In this document: piece by piece, positions 33,801 through 43,975 of the stretch | Numbering within the stretch: the first letter of the stretch is position 1 | Layout: the number at the start of each line of letters is the position of its first letter | Source of the DNA: Brachionus rotundiformis | Taxonomy: Eukaryota; Rotifera; Eurotatoria; Ploima; Brachionidae | DNA: 64,000 nt | NCBI GenBank assembly: GCA_016802295.1 | Contig: JAESIW010000203.1 | Coordinates: forward strand, 940,279-1,004,278 | Direction of reading: 5' to 3' | Program-made: the position numbers and the translations under genes | The notes under the pieces: model-generated | The model's database searches: none | The model's input: the letters and a program-made list of their open reading frames with translations, nothing else | Told to the model about the DNA's origin: nothing

Positions 33801-35534
33801 TTATTTTTAATTAATGTTTTAGCTTTTTGTCCATTTTGGTTGGAATATTAATTTGTATACATAATTAGATTATCAAGCCAAGACAGCTTCTTTAAAGACT
33901 TATAAACTTTCCAAAATGTATCTTGGTACAAAATACCTAAATATAGCCCAGATCGATTGATTATGATTCAGGCTTGTTACAATTCAATCGTTACAATTCA
34001 GAAAAACCTTGATAGCTTTTTTACCTTGAGGAATAATTTCTGTAAAATGCTTGATTTGAAAATTAACAGGCTTATCTAAATAATTCAGTGAATAAATCTT
34101 TTTTGGTCATTTCTGACACACTTCTTGTCTGACGGGATCTGGGCACGTGAAAGACTGCAGCAGATCTTAAGTGAAGATGGGGATTTAAGCTTTGGAAATT
34201 ATTTATTTTTTCCTAGTTAAAGATAAATTATTTTATAAATGATAAACTAAATGACCATTTATGGTACTCTTTTAACAGACTTGGTCAAACAATTTATTAG
34301 TCAGATAATCCAAAGTTCTTAACAGACATAAAATTTAATTTACCAAAGTTAATCGTTTCGTTTAGGTTGTAGCGCTTAGCTTCTTCCAGATCGCCGCATA
34401 CCTCTATTTTCACATCTTTATCTTTAAAATGTTTAATTAAACAATAAATAAACAAATTATATTCTTCTAATTCAAACCAATTGTGTCCCGATAAGCAGTG
34501 ATCATCATGTAAAACTGATACAATGGTTTTGGCAAATACTGTACCGGCTCACTGAACATACAATTCTCTTCAAAATGTGTATCAAAATATTCCAATGTTG
34601 GTTTACAAGCTTCGATAATTTGGTTCAATTTAGGATGCAACGACTCTAATTTGCTCTGTTTTAGCTTGATTTGCTTTTCGCGCTGGTCTATTTGGCTTTC
34701 CAAGTCTTTAATTCGGTTTAACATACTTGAATTAAATTTTAATTAAAGTTAAATAGATAATTATTTAATTAATTTGTTTATTATCAGAATAAATAAATTA
34801 CTTTTGCCTCTCGACGAGTTCCCAGTCCAAACGAGCCAATTTAAGCTTGTGCTCATTGGTCATTATATCAGAACTATTTATGTCCTTTGGTGCCGAGTTC
34901 AGAAACTCTTCCACCGTGACCAAACTGATTGTTTCGTCCACAGAACGAAATTCCAAGCAGGTGTTTATCTCTTTTTTTAAATGTGATATCTCATACAACA
35001 GGTTCTGCAGCTCCAGGTGATGCTCGTCAATTTTGAGCTTCTCCTCATGGGTTTGCACTCGACACTTGTTCACTTTAATTTGGCTCAGCCGATTAAGTTT
35101 TTTAAGTGTGCCAAACAAAATGATGCCACTTTTGTATGCCTCTTTGATTTCATTTTTCTAAACAATTTTTAAGTTAATTTTTATTAACTTGGTTTTGGTA
35201 AATTTACATTTTCAAGAGGGGTATTTTGGTAATTTTTGACAGTCTCAATGACCAGTCTAAGTTTGTCGAGAACAAGAGCTTTCCAATTGAGATGGTCATC
35301 GCTCAAGTAGCTTTCCTCAATGGAAACATCCTCGTTAAAAGGTTCTTTGTTTAGGTAGTTGATGGTTTGGCTGCTAATTACCTTGGCAGATGGCGTACTT
35401 TCTACCTCTTTGGTCTTTTGGGTAGACTGGTTTTGCTGTGAATTGGTCAATTTGTAATCAGACCTGCTTCTTAGATCGTCGTCATGAGAAATTTTGTGCC
35501 GGGATAGAATTCGTCTTGATGAGTTGTCGGTCAT
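30847..35534 (-). CDS. THOC5: THO complex subunit 5, 11 exons (777 aa)
   Basis: Exons in transcript order: 35534-35208, 35157-34802, 34725-34478, 34421-34344, 33725-33464, 33406-33317, 33267-32945, 31648-31430, 31380-31286, 31236-30989, 30934-30847. All are GT-AG and phases sum exactly to 778 codons. THOC5 is a core THO/TREX subunit coupling transcription to mRNA export in the nucleus. Family hallmarks: HLELQNLLYEISHL (exon 2), ARLDWELVERQ (exon 2 end), a coiled-coil exon 3 (RIKDLESQID...KQIKLKQSKL), an acidic then Lys-rich linker in exon 5, and the C-terminal ICFDVYLESEA. The first exon is a Ser/Asp-rich, probably disordered extension beyond the roughly 680-aa human protein. Exon 9 depends on a 49-bp intron chosen because it restores the conserved INWK frame. 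Intron 7 holds a pogo-type element. Head-to-head with ACSF3, 431 bp apart. Confidence 0.92.
31794..32594 (+). mobile_element. pogo/Tigger-type DNA transposon derivative, 801 bp, in a THOC5 intron
   Basis: TA dinucleotides flank both ends, and the terminal inverted repeats start CAGTCAAGTTCGGTTA at the left and, inverted, CAGTCGAGTTCGGTTATAACG at the right. CAGT ends with a TA target are typical of pogo/Tigger. TTATAACGAA/TCGGTTATAACGAA words recur near both ends (31809-31950, 32515-32585). Inside, on the plus strand (32190-32440), is the C-terminus of a transposase: an acidic stretch, TTQQALKMLNQIRKHL, one TAA, then TIKDYFKN and stop. The DDE catalytic part is gone, so it is non-autonomous. 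Confidence 0.88.
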
Positions 35535-35965
35535 TTTATTTTTTTTAATTAGAACAAAAATATATTCAGATATAATTTTATTTAAAATTAAATTTTAAAA
35601 ATTTATTAAAAATTTTGAAATACTGACAAAATTAGACAATAGTCTTAAAATTTGTCTTGTTTAAAGAAAAAAGTTTCTTTAGTGACTTTTTACCATAATG
35701 AACAGTAAAAATCGGTTTTGTTTTAAAATATTGTTTTATTTATCTAATTTATTAAATTAATAAACTGAGAATTTTTAAATTTAAAAATTAATTTTCAGAG
35801 GTCAAAAAAAAAAAACACTTCCACCATCAAAAAATTCCCAAGCTTTAATATTTTAAATAAGAGATAAAAAATATTTTTTTTTAGACATATATTTTAGATT
35901 AACTTTTTATAAATTAGAATAATTTTAAAACAAAAATATGCTAATTAAATAATTCAAAACTAAAA
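35535..35965. promoter_or_regulatory. Shared divergent promoter region THOC5 / ACSF3
   Basis: 431 bp separate the two start codons, which point outward. The sequence is AT-rich with poly-A and poly-T runs and no clear TATA box. Both 5' UTRs and both promoters must fit here unless upstream non-coding exons exist, so a bidirectional promoter is the simplest reading. Confidence 0.5.
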
Positions 35966-37678
35966 ATGTTTAAAAAAATTTATCTTTGCCAAAATATTTT
36001 GTCCAAACATTCGTCAAAGAGAAGCTATCAATTTTTATCAAATATTACCGAAAACAAATTGGAAAAGAAAGTGTTCCTCAGGGACAAATACGATCAATTT
36101 TCCTTTCAAGAGATATTGAATCTAAGCAAACACCTCGGTGCCAAATTGATCCACGATCTTCAACTAAACCAGCCAAGCTACCTCAATGGCCAAAAAATTG
36201 GCATATACTGCTCCAATAACTATTCTTATCTGGTCTCAATTTTGTCCATTTGGATGCTGAATGGCGTACCTTTTGTTCTAAATAAAACCCATCCCGCAAA
36301 GTATATTGAACAGTTCATAGATGACTTTAAGTGCAAATTAATTATCAATGGTGTAGATTGCCAATCTGACTCAGATCTTGATGCAATGCTTAATCATAAG
36401 AAGATCACTAATTTCAAATTAAATGAAAGAAATTTTTTTGAGCTAAAGAATCATGATTTAGTTCTAGAATCGAATATTCCCAACACATATGACGAGCTGA
36501 GCGATTTTTTGACCCAAAATGAAACCAAAAAAACCTCTTTTTTGCTTGTAACCAGCGGAACTAGTGGTAAACCAAAAGGTGTAGTTATCACATTCCGAAA
36601 TTTACTCAGCTCAATAGAAACAATGATCAAAACTTACAAATGGACACCAGAAAATCACATACTAAACCCTTTGCCACTTAACCACTATAGTGGATTGGTG
36701 TACTGTTTTTTGACACCTTTTTTGCTGGGTGCCAGTGTTAACCTAATGCTTAAGTTTGATGCACAAAAAGCTTGGTACAGTTTATTGACCGATGCTTCGC
36801 TTAATTCGTTCATAGCAGTGCCGACCATTTATACCCAACTGGTGAATCAATACTTGAACAATGGTGAATTGAGAGCTCAATTTCCCAGAAATTTGGTAAA
36901 AAAAAGCCTAAAAAGGATGAAGTTTATTGGAAGTGGATCAGCTCCATTGGATGTGAGAACGTTTAATGAATGGTCAGAGTTAACTGAATATCCAATGGTT
37001 GAGCGCTATGGAATGACCGAAATTGGCATGGCATTGTCTACGCCCTTGGTAGAAACAGAGAATTTTAGACGCATTGGAGGCACTGTTGGTCGTCCTTGTG
37101 GACATGTAAAGGTCCGAATTTATGACTACTTAAAGAATCAAGTTTTGGTAGAATCTGATAGTGACAAGGACTTTTTTGACCCCGAATGTAGTGACATATT
37201 CGGAGAGCTTCAGATAAATGGCCCTACGGTTTTCAAAGAGTATTTTAATTTTCCTGATTTGACCAAAGAGAGCTTCAGTGAAGACGGCTGGTTTAAAACA
37301 GGGGACACGGCCAAATTTTTAAAAGAGTTAGGGATTTATAAAATAGTTGGCCGAACATCGGTAGATGTAATTAAAAGCGGTGGACATAAAATAAGTGCCT
37401 TGGATGTTGAAAAAGAGATATTGGCACATGAAGATATTGGAGATGTGACAGTTGTTGGTTTAGCTGATCCGGTGTGGGGCCAACGGGTATTTGCGTTGAT
37501 AAGTCTGAAGAAAAAGCAAAAATTTGATGAAAATGAGTTTTTGACCTGGTGTAGGTCAAGAATGCCCAAATATTGTGTCCCAAGTGTTGTCAAATTGGTT
37601 AATGAGATTCCTAAAAATCAATTAGGCAAAGTAAACAAAAAAGAATTAATCAAGTTTTATGAAAATTTTAAATTCTAG
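35966..37678 (+). CDS. ACSF3: Malonyl/methylmalonyl-CoA ligase, ACSF3-like (570 aa, intronless)
   Basis: An adenylate-forming enzyme activating malonate or methylmalonate to the CoA thioester in mitochondria (family knowledge). Visible motifs: P-loop TSGTSGKPKG (196-205), ERYGMTEIGMAL (346-357, adenine/ATP region and very ACSF3-like), GWFKTGD (441-447), the hinge GRTSVDVIKSGGHKISALDVE (462-482) characteristic of ACSF3, and the catalytic Lys of NQLGK (about 555). The first 25-30 residues are rich in Lys, Ser and aromatic residues with almost no acidic residues, fitting a mitochondrial presequence. The length matches the family (human about 576). It begins with an ATG only 431 bp from THOC5 on the other strand. 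Single exon, intact, with normal 3' AATAAA-like signals within about 70 bp. Confidence 0.93.
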   Translation: MFKKIYLCQNILSKHSSKRSYQFLSNITENKLEKKVFLRDKYDQFSFQEILNLSKHLGAKLIHDLQLNQPSYLNGQKIGIYCSNNYSYLVSILSIWMLNGVPFVLNKTHPAKYIEQFIDDFKCKLIINGVDCQSDSDLDAMLNHKKITNFKLNERNFFELKNHDLVLESNIPNTYDELSDFLTQNETKKTSFLLVTSGTSGKPKGVVITFRNLLSSIETMIKTYKWTPENHILNPLPLNHYSGLVYCFLTPFLLGASVNLMLKFDAQKAWYSLLTDASLNSFIAVPTIYTQLVNQYLNNGELRAQFPRNLVKKSLKRMKFIGSGSAPLDVRTFNEWSELTEYPMVERYGMTEIGMALSTPLVETENFRRIGGTVGRPCGHVKVRIYDYLKNQVLVESDSDKDFFDPECSDIFGELQINGPTVFKEYFNFPDLTKESFSEDGWFKTGDTAKFLKELGIYKIVGRTSVDVIKSGGHKISALDVEKEILAHEDIGDVTVVGLADPVWGQRVFALISLKKKQKFDENEFLTWCRSRMPKYCVPSVVKLVNEIPKNQLGKVNKKELIKFYENFKF

Positions 37679-38004
37679 TCTTAAATTTTAATTTTAAGCC
37701 AATTTTTATTTGATTAAAATTTTCTTTAGAATTTATTTTATAAATAAATTTGTTTATATTAAAAATTAAAAAATATACATGCACATATCATAGTATTTTG
37801 TTTTAATTACCATTAAAATAAAATTAATTATCCGATGACACAAAGCTTATTGGTGTTATTAGGAATCCATTAGATCTTACAGCATTACTAAGTGACATCG
37901 ACTTTCTGATGAGAAGGGCTGATAAGCTTTTTTTTTGCTGATGACTGGATGATGGATTTTAATGTATGATCAGGACAAGAATCTTTACGTAGCATTTGTA
38001 AGAC

Positions 38005-38270
38005 CCCGTCTCGAGATGAGAAGAGGTTAAAGAAGTTAGGAATCACAAATCTGAGCAAAAGAAGAGAGAGAGGAGATCTTGTCGAATATTTCAAGATAGC
38101 TAATGGTTTTACCAAAGTAAATTGGCACAATCCAAACAAACTTCGCGATTCTATGAGTTGTTCTGGTCCAGCGAGGAGTATACGGGGGTACCAACATCGA
38201 ATTTCAAAACAACTGACGAGAATCAAGCAACGGGAGCATTTTATACTGTTGGCGGATCTGTAAGCTTAGG
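38005..38270 (+). pseudogene. LINE C-terminal relic
   Basis: Plus-strand open stretch RLKKLGITNLSKRRERGDLVEYFKI and on to QLTRIKQREHF, the conserved tail after the RT domain of CR1/Jockey-type LINEs, ending in stops near 38265. The minus-strand frame here is a shadow. About 280 bp downstream (38562-38612) a short hairpin, CCATATAGGGAT / ATCCCTATATGG, followed by an ATT run may mark the element's 3' end. Confidence 0.65.
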
Positions 38271-38561
38271 CTGACTCTACTCCCTAGTCAAATTGGACCT
38301 TTAAAACTAGTTATAATCTGTAACTAGTCTTGGCTGGAATTAGATTTAAACTTAACTCGAAATTACTAGGCTGTATTCATAACTTATAATTGATTGGAAC
38401 TTGAAGAAAATTTAGAAAATAGAATGATATTCAAAGGATATATAAGAAGGAATATTTTGATTTGGGGAATTTAATTAATTTTGATATTTAAAGCTCAAGA
38501 TTTGAGTTTAATAAAGTTTCTAAAACCAGTCTATTCTTTCCAATGCCAAAGTCTAAGTTCA

Positions 38562-38640
38562 GTCCTATCCATATAGGGATGCTACTATAGCGATCCCTAT
38601 ATGGATAAACCACCGTAGCTAATTATTATTATTATTATTT
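38562..38640 (+). repeat. Hairpin plus ATT microsatellite, possible LINE 3' end
   Basis: The inverted copies CCATATAGGGAT and ATCCCTATATGG (about 38569-38606) are separated by about 14 bp and followed by an (ATT)n run at 38622-38640. LINEs of this kind often end in a 3' hairpin and microsatellite; the (ACT)n end of the 44-kb copy is comparable. Confidence 0.5.
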
Positions 38641-38738
38641 TACAAATTAAAAAAAATAAAAAAGATACTTTTCTAGATAAGAAAAGACAAAAATTTAATG
38701 TCTTTATTGATTAAAACTAGTGGCAAAATAACAAAAAA

Positions 38739-38850
38739 CAGAGTGGTTTTTAAGTCACAAGTCATAAATTTATCATTTATTTGCAAATTATAAGAAATTT
38801 ACTTGACTTAAAAAAAATTATTTGCAAGTCAAAGTCATACTGATATTTAA
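38739..38850. repeat. Partial relative of the 25.4-kb hAT MITE
   Basis: Begins CAGAGTGGTTTTTAAGTCACAAGTCATAA, nearly the same as the left end at 25410, with further ACTTGACTT and AAGTCAAAGTCAT words to about 38845. I do not find a matching right terminus, so the copy is truncated or decayed. Confidence 0.55.
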
Positions 38851-39224
38851 ATGATATAATATTGTTTTTTTTTCAATTAAATAAAAATTATCTATTTTCG
38901 CTATTTTAAAGTAATTAATTATTTACTATAACAAAATACTGACCAAAAATATTATCTATTTAGAGGATGAGTGTAAGCATTTTTGAATCATAAAAGCAAA
39001 AAAATAAAAAAATTTTTAAATTAATAGATAAATAATAGTCAAAATTAACAAAGACAAATTTGTTTTCAAATCAAAATAGTAATGGGAAAAAATAACTTTT
39101 GTTTTTAATTGATTAAAGATTATTAATCGAAAAACTTCTTAATCATTAAATTTTTTATTGTTTTGAAATTCAATGAAAACTAAAGATTCTTCTTTTTTAT
39201 TTTTAAAAGATAATCAAACATATT

Positions 39225-39640
39225 TAGTGTCAAATTAACACAATTTTATTAACATGACCAAAAGCTCGATTTAAATCAATGAAATCTTCTCCTAGCTAGT
39301 TTTGTTTTTTTTATCTAGAAGTTATATTAAACTTGCTATTTAACAAAAAAGTCTATCAAGATCTTCTATAATAGTTTTTTTACCTCAATCGACTTTATTG
39401 TTATATCAATGGATTTAAGCGATTTTAAATGGCATTTTGATATCCAAATCTTGATAAAAGAAAGAGACTCAATAAAAATGTTGTAGAAAAGTTAAACAAA
39501 AGTTTATTATTTTTAATAGACTAGGGTAACTTAATAAAAATACAATTATAATAATTTCAAGGTTAATCAATACTACTAGTTTTCACTTTATTAATATTAG
39601 TTTTGATATTATTAATTGTAGTTTTAGAAAAAGTTGTTGT
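39225..39640 (-). repeat. Diverged repeat, inverted partner of 29.9-30.3 kb
   Basis: Reverse-complement homologue of the 29880-30320 segment, with several indels. Together they form a roughly 9-kb-spaced inverted pair enclosing THOC5 and ACSF3. Confidence 0.65.
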
Positions 39641-39787
39641 AATTAATTTTCTGGATTTAATAGTTAGATTTCTTTTTTATAGAATCAGATTTGAAAACCT
39701 TACTTAGGAAGTATTAGAAAAGGAATGATAAGAACTGAGTTAATAATTACCAAAATTGTTTGTTTCAAGGTAATTAAGTTAATTTTA

Positions 39788-40078
39788 TTAAATAAAAATA
39801 TAGAAATCATTGTTTAGCCTTTTAAAAGAAATGTATAAAAAAGCAGCAATTAAAATTATAACCAAAACGATAATATTTATTACTTTAGGCAAATAATTTA
39901 GAGTATCATTTTGATCTATACTTTGTGATTGGCATTCAACGCAATAAATTTCGCTCTTATTTAGACAACTAGTCGTTAAAGAGCATTTTTTAATTGACTT
40001 TTGATCATTAGGATTTTCATCTAAGATGCTGGCTGACAATGTTGTGGCAATTAGTACTATAATGGCTACACGAAACAT
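39788..40078 (-). CDS. Small single-pass membrane protein (96 aa), unknown
   Basis: Starts with a convincing signal peptide (about residues 1-17, hydrophobic IIVLIATTLSA). It is followed by a 40-residue polar ectodomain with four Cys (CSLTTSC and CVEC), a transmembrane helix at about 65-85 (INIIVLVIILIAAFLYISF), and a short basic then aromatic tail. This type-I topology with Cys spaced for two disulfides suggests a surface or secretory-pathway protein. No family recognised. The frame could end at an intron after FKRL, so the last residues are uncertain. The neighbours are transposon relics, with no operon-like context. Confidence 0.55.
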   Translation of the reverse strand: MFRVAIIVLIATTLSASILDENPNDQKSIKKCSLTTSCLNKSEIYCVECQSQSIDQNDTLNYLPKVINIIVLVIILIAAFLYISFKRLNNDFYIFI

Positions 40079-40537
40079 CCCTTTAGAATACGATATGTTT
40101 TATTTTGTTTTGAAATTTTCTCACAATTCAAGCATAAAATATTTAGAATATTCGTTTGAATTTTTTTAAATTTAGAATATAAATCATTCATTTTAAAAAT
40201 AAAACTTTTCAAAATTCAAATACAAATTTTATTCAAAAAAAAATTGGACCAGCTAAGGTACATCTACCAGCAAATTCTTCTTCTTCTTCTATCTTCTACT
40301 CCCATTGGAGCATAAGGCGTCACACGTCAAGAATTTATGATAGCTGAATATTTATAAATGTGGCAGCAAATATAAGCCACACCAAGACAATTATCTAAAA
40401 CACAAATCCAAACTTTGTACTGAATTTTTAGAAAAAAATAGCATTAACCGGGAATGTTAAAAAATAATTATTTTTATCAAATTATCGAATTTTCAGATTT
40501 TGAATAAATTAAAATAAAAAATTGAAAAGGTAAAATC

Positions 40538-40720
40538 TCCACCCAAATCACCAGATTTAAGTCCGATAGAGATGCTGTCTTACGAAATGAGGAGCTTGTA
40601 AGAAAAAAATATATACAAAATGAGTAGGACGCCGTAAGTAAAATTTTTGAGTTACAAAAATCTAATATTCCAGTAAGATGCTAGTCTTATATCAATCATT
40701 TAAATAAAGTATTTAATTTA
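40538..40720 (+). pseudogene. Tc1/mariner-type transposase C-terminal relic
   Basis: SPDLSPIEM (about 40548-40574) is the signature around the third catalytic residue of Tc1-like transposases (SPDLNPIE). It is followed, with one internal stop, by a helical tail (EELVRKKYIQNE and VSKIFELQKSNI). The upstream catalytic domain is missing. Confidence 0.65.
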
Positions 40721-41249
40721 AATATTGATTTATGTTTTTAATAAGGTAATCAACATCGTAATTGAAAAAAGGGAGGTTGATCAAACTGTTAGAAATAAAA
40801 AAAAATAATTTGTGAATAAATTTTAAAATTTACGAATTCTAACTAGTGAAGGCAAACTGGTTCTGCTAAACTAGTTGGAAATCGGTTTTTAACAAGATCA
40901 GTTAGAATGAAAAACCGGTAATTTAAATATAATTTCTTAGGCTCGATCCGCTAAAGAAAACAATAAATCTAAATTAAGAATTAAGAATTAAAGATTTTTT
41001 CACTCATTTCTTTAAAAAAAAAATTCTGTTTAATTAAAATATTGTATAAGAAAAGTTTAATAAGAAAATCATTTTAGAATCTTAATTTTTTTGATTGAAA
41101 AATTGAAATTTGGATATAGAGTTATATTTTTAAATTTTAATTGAAATTTATTAGAAGTTCAAAAATTTGAACGTTTCCACGTTTTTTCGTCTAAAATAAA
41201 TATCAATTCTATAAAACCTAAAAACCAAAAATATTAACTAATTTTTAAA

Positions 41250-42010
41250 ATGTCACTTCCAATGTCCAGAATCGGTAAATCATCTGAAAGCTGAGCACAA
41301 TGTCAAAAAACCTTCTCTGACTCGTTAATTGAAATTACCACTAGTCCGAAAGTCATTCAAATTTCAGAACGAAAAAGAATAACTGATCTATTCATGACAT
41401 TTTTAATAAATAATATTCAAAGGAAATGCTCGATTCAATATAATCGAAAATTCACGTAACAATTGATATATAGACTTCACCCTGTAGTGAGCCGTATATG
41501 CCTGTAACGGTTCATTTTTTCAATATAAATAATTTGAAATTGGCAAATATGATTCTTGATGTTTTTTACTTTCCACATCCTCATCACGCTACAGTTATAA
41601 ATGAAAATTTAAATAGAGTAATTAAATAGTTAAAAAATTATTTTGCTTTTATTAAATTTTTGTTAAAAGGTCAAACAACTTTTCGATTAACGAAAAAAAA
41701 TTATCAGTAACAACTGATAATGCTTCAAACATGTTTTGTTTTGCAATCGAAAATCGAATGCACATAAGATGTGCTCCTCATATTTTGCATCTTGTAGCGC
41801 AAACTGGCTCAGGGTTAGGTTTTTTTTGAAAAAATTCGATGATGGAATTCGACTCATGAAAAGAACCACTTTGCAAATAAAAAATCTTTAACAGCATATT
41901 GCATCGTTAAATATTGCTTCAAAAGGTAGCATAATGTATAATCAATTGAATGATAACGATTGGTTCTAAGCCGAAATATTTTGCCTTCTACTTGAGCACT
42001 TTAATCAAAG
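41250..42010 (+). pseudogene. hAT transposase relic 1
   Basis: With frameshifts, the plus strand reads ERKRITDLFMTFLINNIQ and later VTTDNASNM (near 41700), then RMHIRCAPHILHLVAQTG. The TDN.SNM and RC..H.L.L motifs are characteristic of hAT transposase. Many stops. It is cut off at about 42010, where GC-rich Gypsy sequence begins. Confidence 0.7.
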
Positions 42011-42013
42011 TAA

Positions 42014-42802
42014 TATGAGGTCAACAAGCAGGAGTACGACGAGTTTATACGTTATAAGGCCAGTTGCTATTGGGAGGTCGGCACGATTGGAAATCGAAAT
42101 CGCTACAACGATGGACCGAGAGCGAGTGTGCAGATGGGCGACACAGCTGTGGATTTTCTGATTGACACAGGAGCGCCGATCAATGTCATCGACAAGTGGA
42201 CATACGAGTCGATGTACAACAAGCCCAAGCTCGAGCGCTGCAACAGCAGGCTCTATGGATACCGAGCAGAGGAGCAGGAACGGCAGCTGGATTTTTCCAT
42301 TTTTGGCACACCGCTCGTTTACAAGTCGCACAACGGCGCACCATTCCAATCACATTCCTTTGCCGAGTACGAACGGGAGCTGGGATTTGAGCATCGCAAG
42401 ATTACACCACTTTGGCCAAGGGCTAACGGCGACGTGGAGCGTTTCATGCGCAACCTAGGCAAGACCATCAGAGGAGCCGAGGCGACGGGAATCAGCCGAG
42501 ATCAGGCACTAAGAGATTTCTTGAGGGCGTATCGGGAAACGCCTCATGCAGCCACCAAGGTTTCTCCGAACCTGTTGATGTTCGGCTTCAGTCGGACTTC
42601 GGGTTTGCCTGAACCAGTCGGCGAGCCAGACCGAGAAGAGTGGCATCGATTGGCCAAAGAAAACCACGAACGGTCTAGGAGACGCATGGAGGACGAGTAC
42701 AATGAGCGAACACGCGCGCGTATGAGTGTCATCCGAGTAGGAAGCAGAGTGCTGCTCAAACTCAAGCGCACTCACAAGTCTTGGCCGGATTGGGATCCGT
42801 AG
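42014..42802 (+). pseudogene. Ty3/Gypsy deletion derivative: protease joined to integrase
   Basis: One open frame without an ATG at its true beginning (the first internal ATG is at 42128). It contains a retroviral-type aspartic protease motif FLIDTGAPINVID, then passes directly into the integrase C-terminal core: NGAPFQSHSF, PLWPRANGDVERFMRN and TPHAATKVSPNLL. RT and RNase H are missing, so an in-frame deletion of several kilobases joined the two; the Asp of the integrase DNG motif is His. It ends at TAG 42800-42802. The segment is strikingly GC-rich (about half G+C) against about a quarter around it. Its protease matches the element at 59.3-61.6 kb in motif and in the flanking GPRAS. Confidence 0.85.
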
Positions 42803-43079
42803 CCGTATACAGTCGTGGACGTCAAGGGCAGCATGATTAAATATTTTTGGCACACTCATCACTTTTTTTCTTTTTTCATTTCTTTTTAAGTTAGATGAAT
42901 TATTTTAATCTAAAAAAACTTTGCGCATTTTATCAAATTTCTCTTTAATTAAGTTCAGTCCAATACCTGTATGTAGATATTGGAGTAATTTTCTGTAAAA
43001 TCGACTTGACATTTAAAATATTGCGACAAGAAGGTCATTGAAGAATTTCAATGCAGGAAAGCTCAACGAAAAGTAACGT

Positions 43080-43975
43080 TCTAAAAAGACCAAAAAAAAT
43101 AATTCAGGAGAAATTTTCAATGATTTTTTTTTCAAATATTTATGCACCGTATGTGGACTACCTTATCGTTTAATTGAATGCGAAGCATTTCACACCTTCA
43201 TGTCGCATATTTGCAAAAAATGGAAACCCACATCGAGGACAAATTTATTTAATTGCAAGATAAAGCAATAGGCCGAATTTTTAACAGCTTAAAACTATTT
43301 TTAACAAAAATACCATAATTGTTTGGACATATCGACTATTAAGGTCGTTTCTCATCTTATAGACGAAAATTTTGAATTTAAAACATATGTTCTTCACTGT
43401 AAAAACACTTTTTTAACGACTGGAACTTGTATTAAAAGAGAAAAAGAAAAAATTATTGAAGAGTTCGGGATTAGTGAAAAGTTAGTCCGAATAGAAACTG
43501 ATAATGGCTCAAATATGGTCAAAATATGCAGCGTTATGAATCTTATCGATGAAGATGAATTTGATCTTAATGATTCGTTAATCTTTGCTTCGGACTTGGT
43601 AGAGAGAAACTATTACTCGATTCCATTACCATAAAAAAAAGGTGGAATAGTGAGATTAAGTGCTTACGGGCCATAAGTAAAAAAAAATTATTGTTTTAAA
43701 TGAAGCACTTAATATGATTGGCAATCAAGGCTTAATTTTGAGTCAAAAGAGCATTTAAGACTCGCTGAAATTATAAATATTTTAGAACCATCCAAGTTTG
43801 TTACAAATGAAGGCGACCTGTACTCAATTCTTAGTTTTGTCGTACCAAGTTTGTTACAGCTAATACAACATTTAGATAATTTGAGAGTTGAAAATAATAG
43901 TCTTAAAGGCTTCTTAAATTAATTAAAGAAAGAAATCACATCACGATTCAGTGATAAATTAGATAATAAGAATAA
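43080..43975 (+). pseudogene. hAT transposase relic 2
   Basis: Fragments in order: CTVCGLPYRLIECEAFHTFM, then an open stretch over 43323-43634 with LDISTIKVVSHLIDENFEF and RIETDNGSNMVKIC, then (after frameshifts) LRLAEIINILEPSKFVTNE. These are the middle-to-late domains of a hAT transposase. It is a separate copy from relic 1, because both carry the TDN.SNM motif. The 3' end is interrupted by a LINE starting at about 43976. Confidence 0.75.

Noticed and set aside
37888..38226. 112-codon minus frame
   Set aside because: The plus strand here reads as a LINE tail; the minus frame is its complement without motifs.
40260..40390. Possible tRNA or small RNA in a GC-richer patch
   Set aside because: No cloverleaf-forming arms or A/B box arrangement found by eye.
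42162..42862. Several frames of 64-117 codons on both strands
   Set aside because: Shadows of the GC-rich Gypsy protease-integrase frame; high GC lowers stop frequency in all frames.
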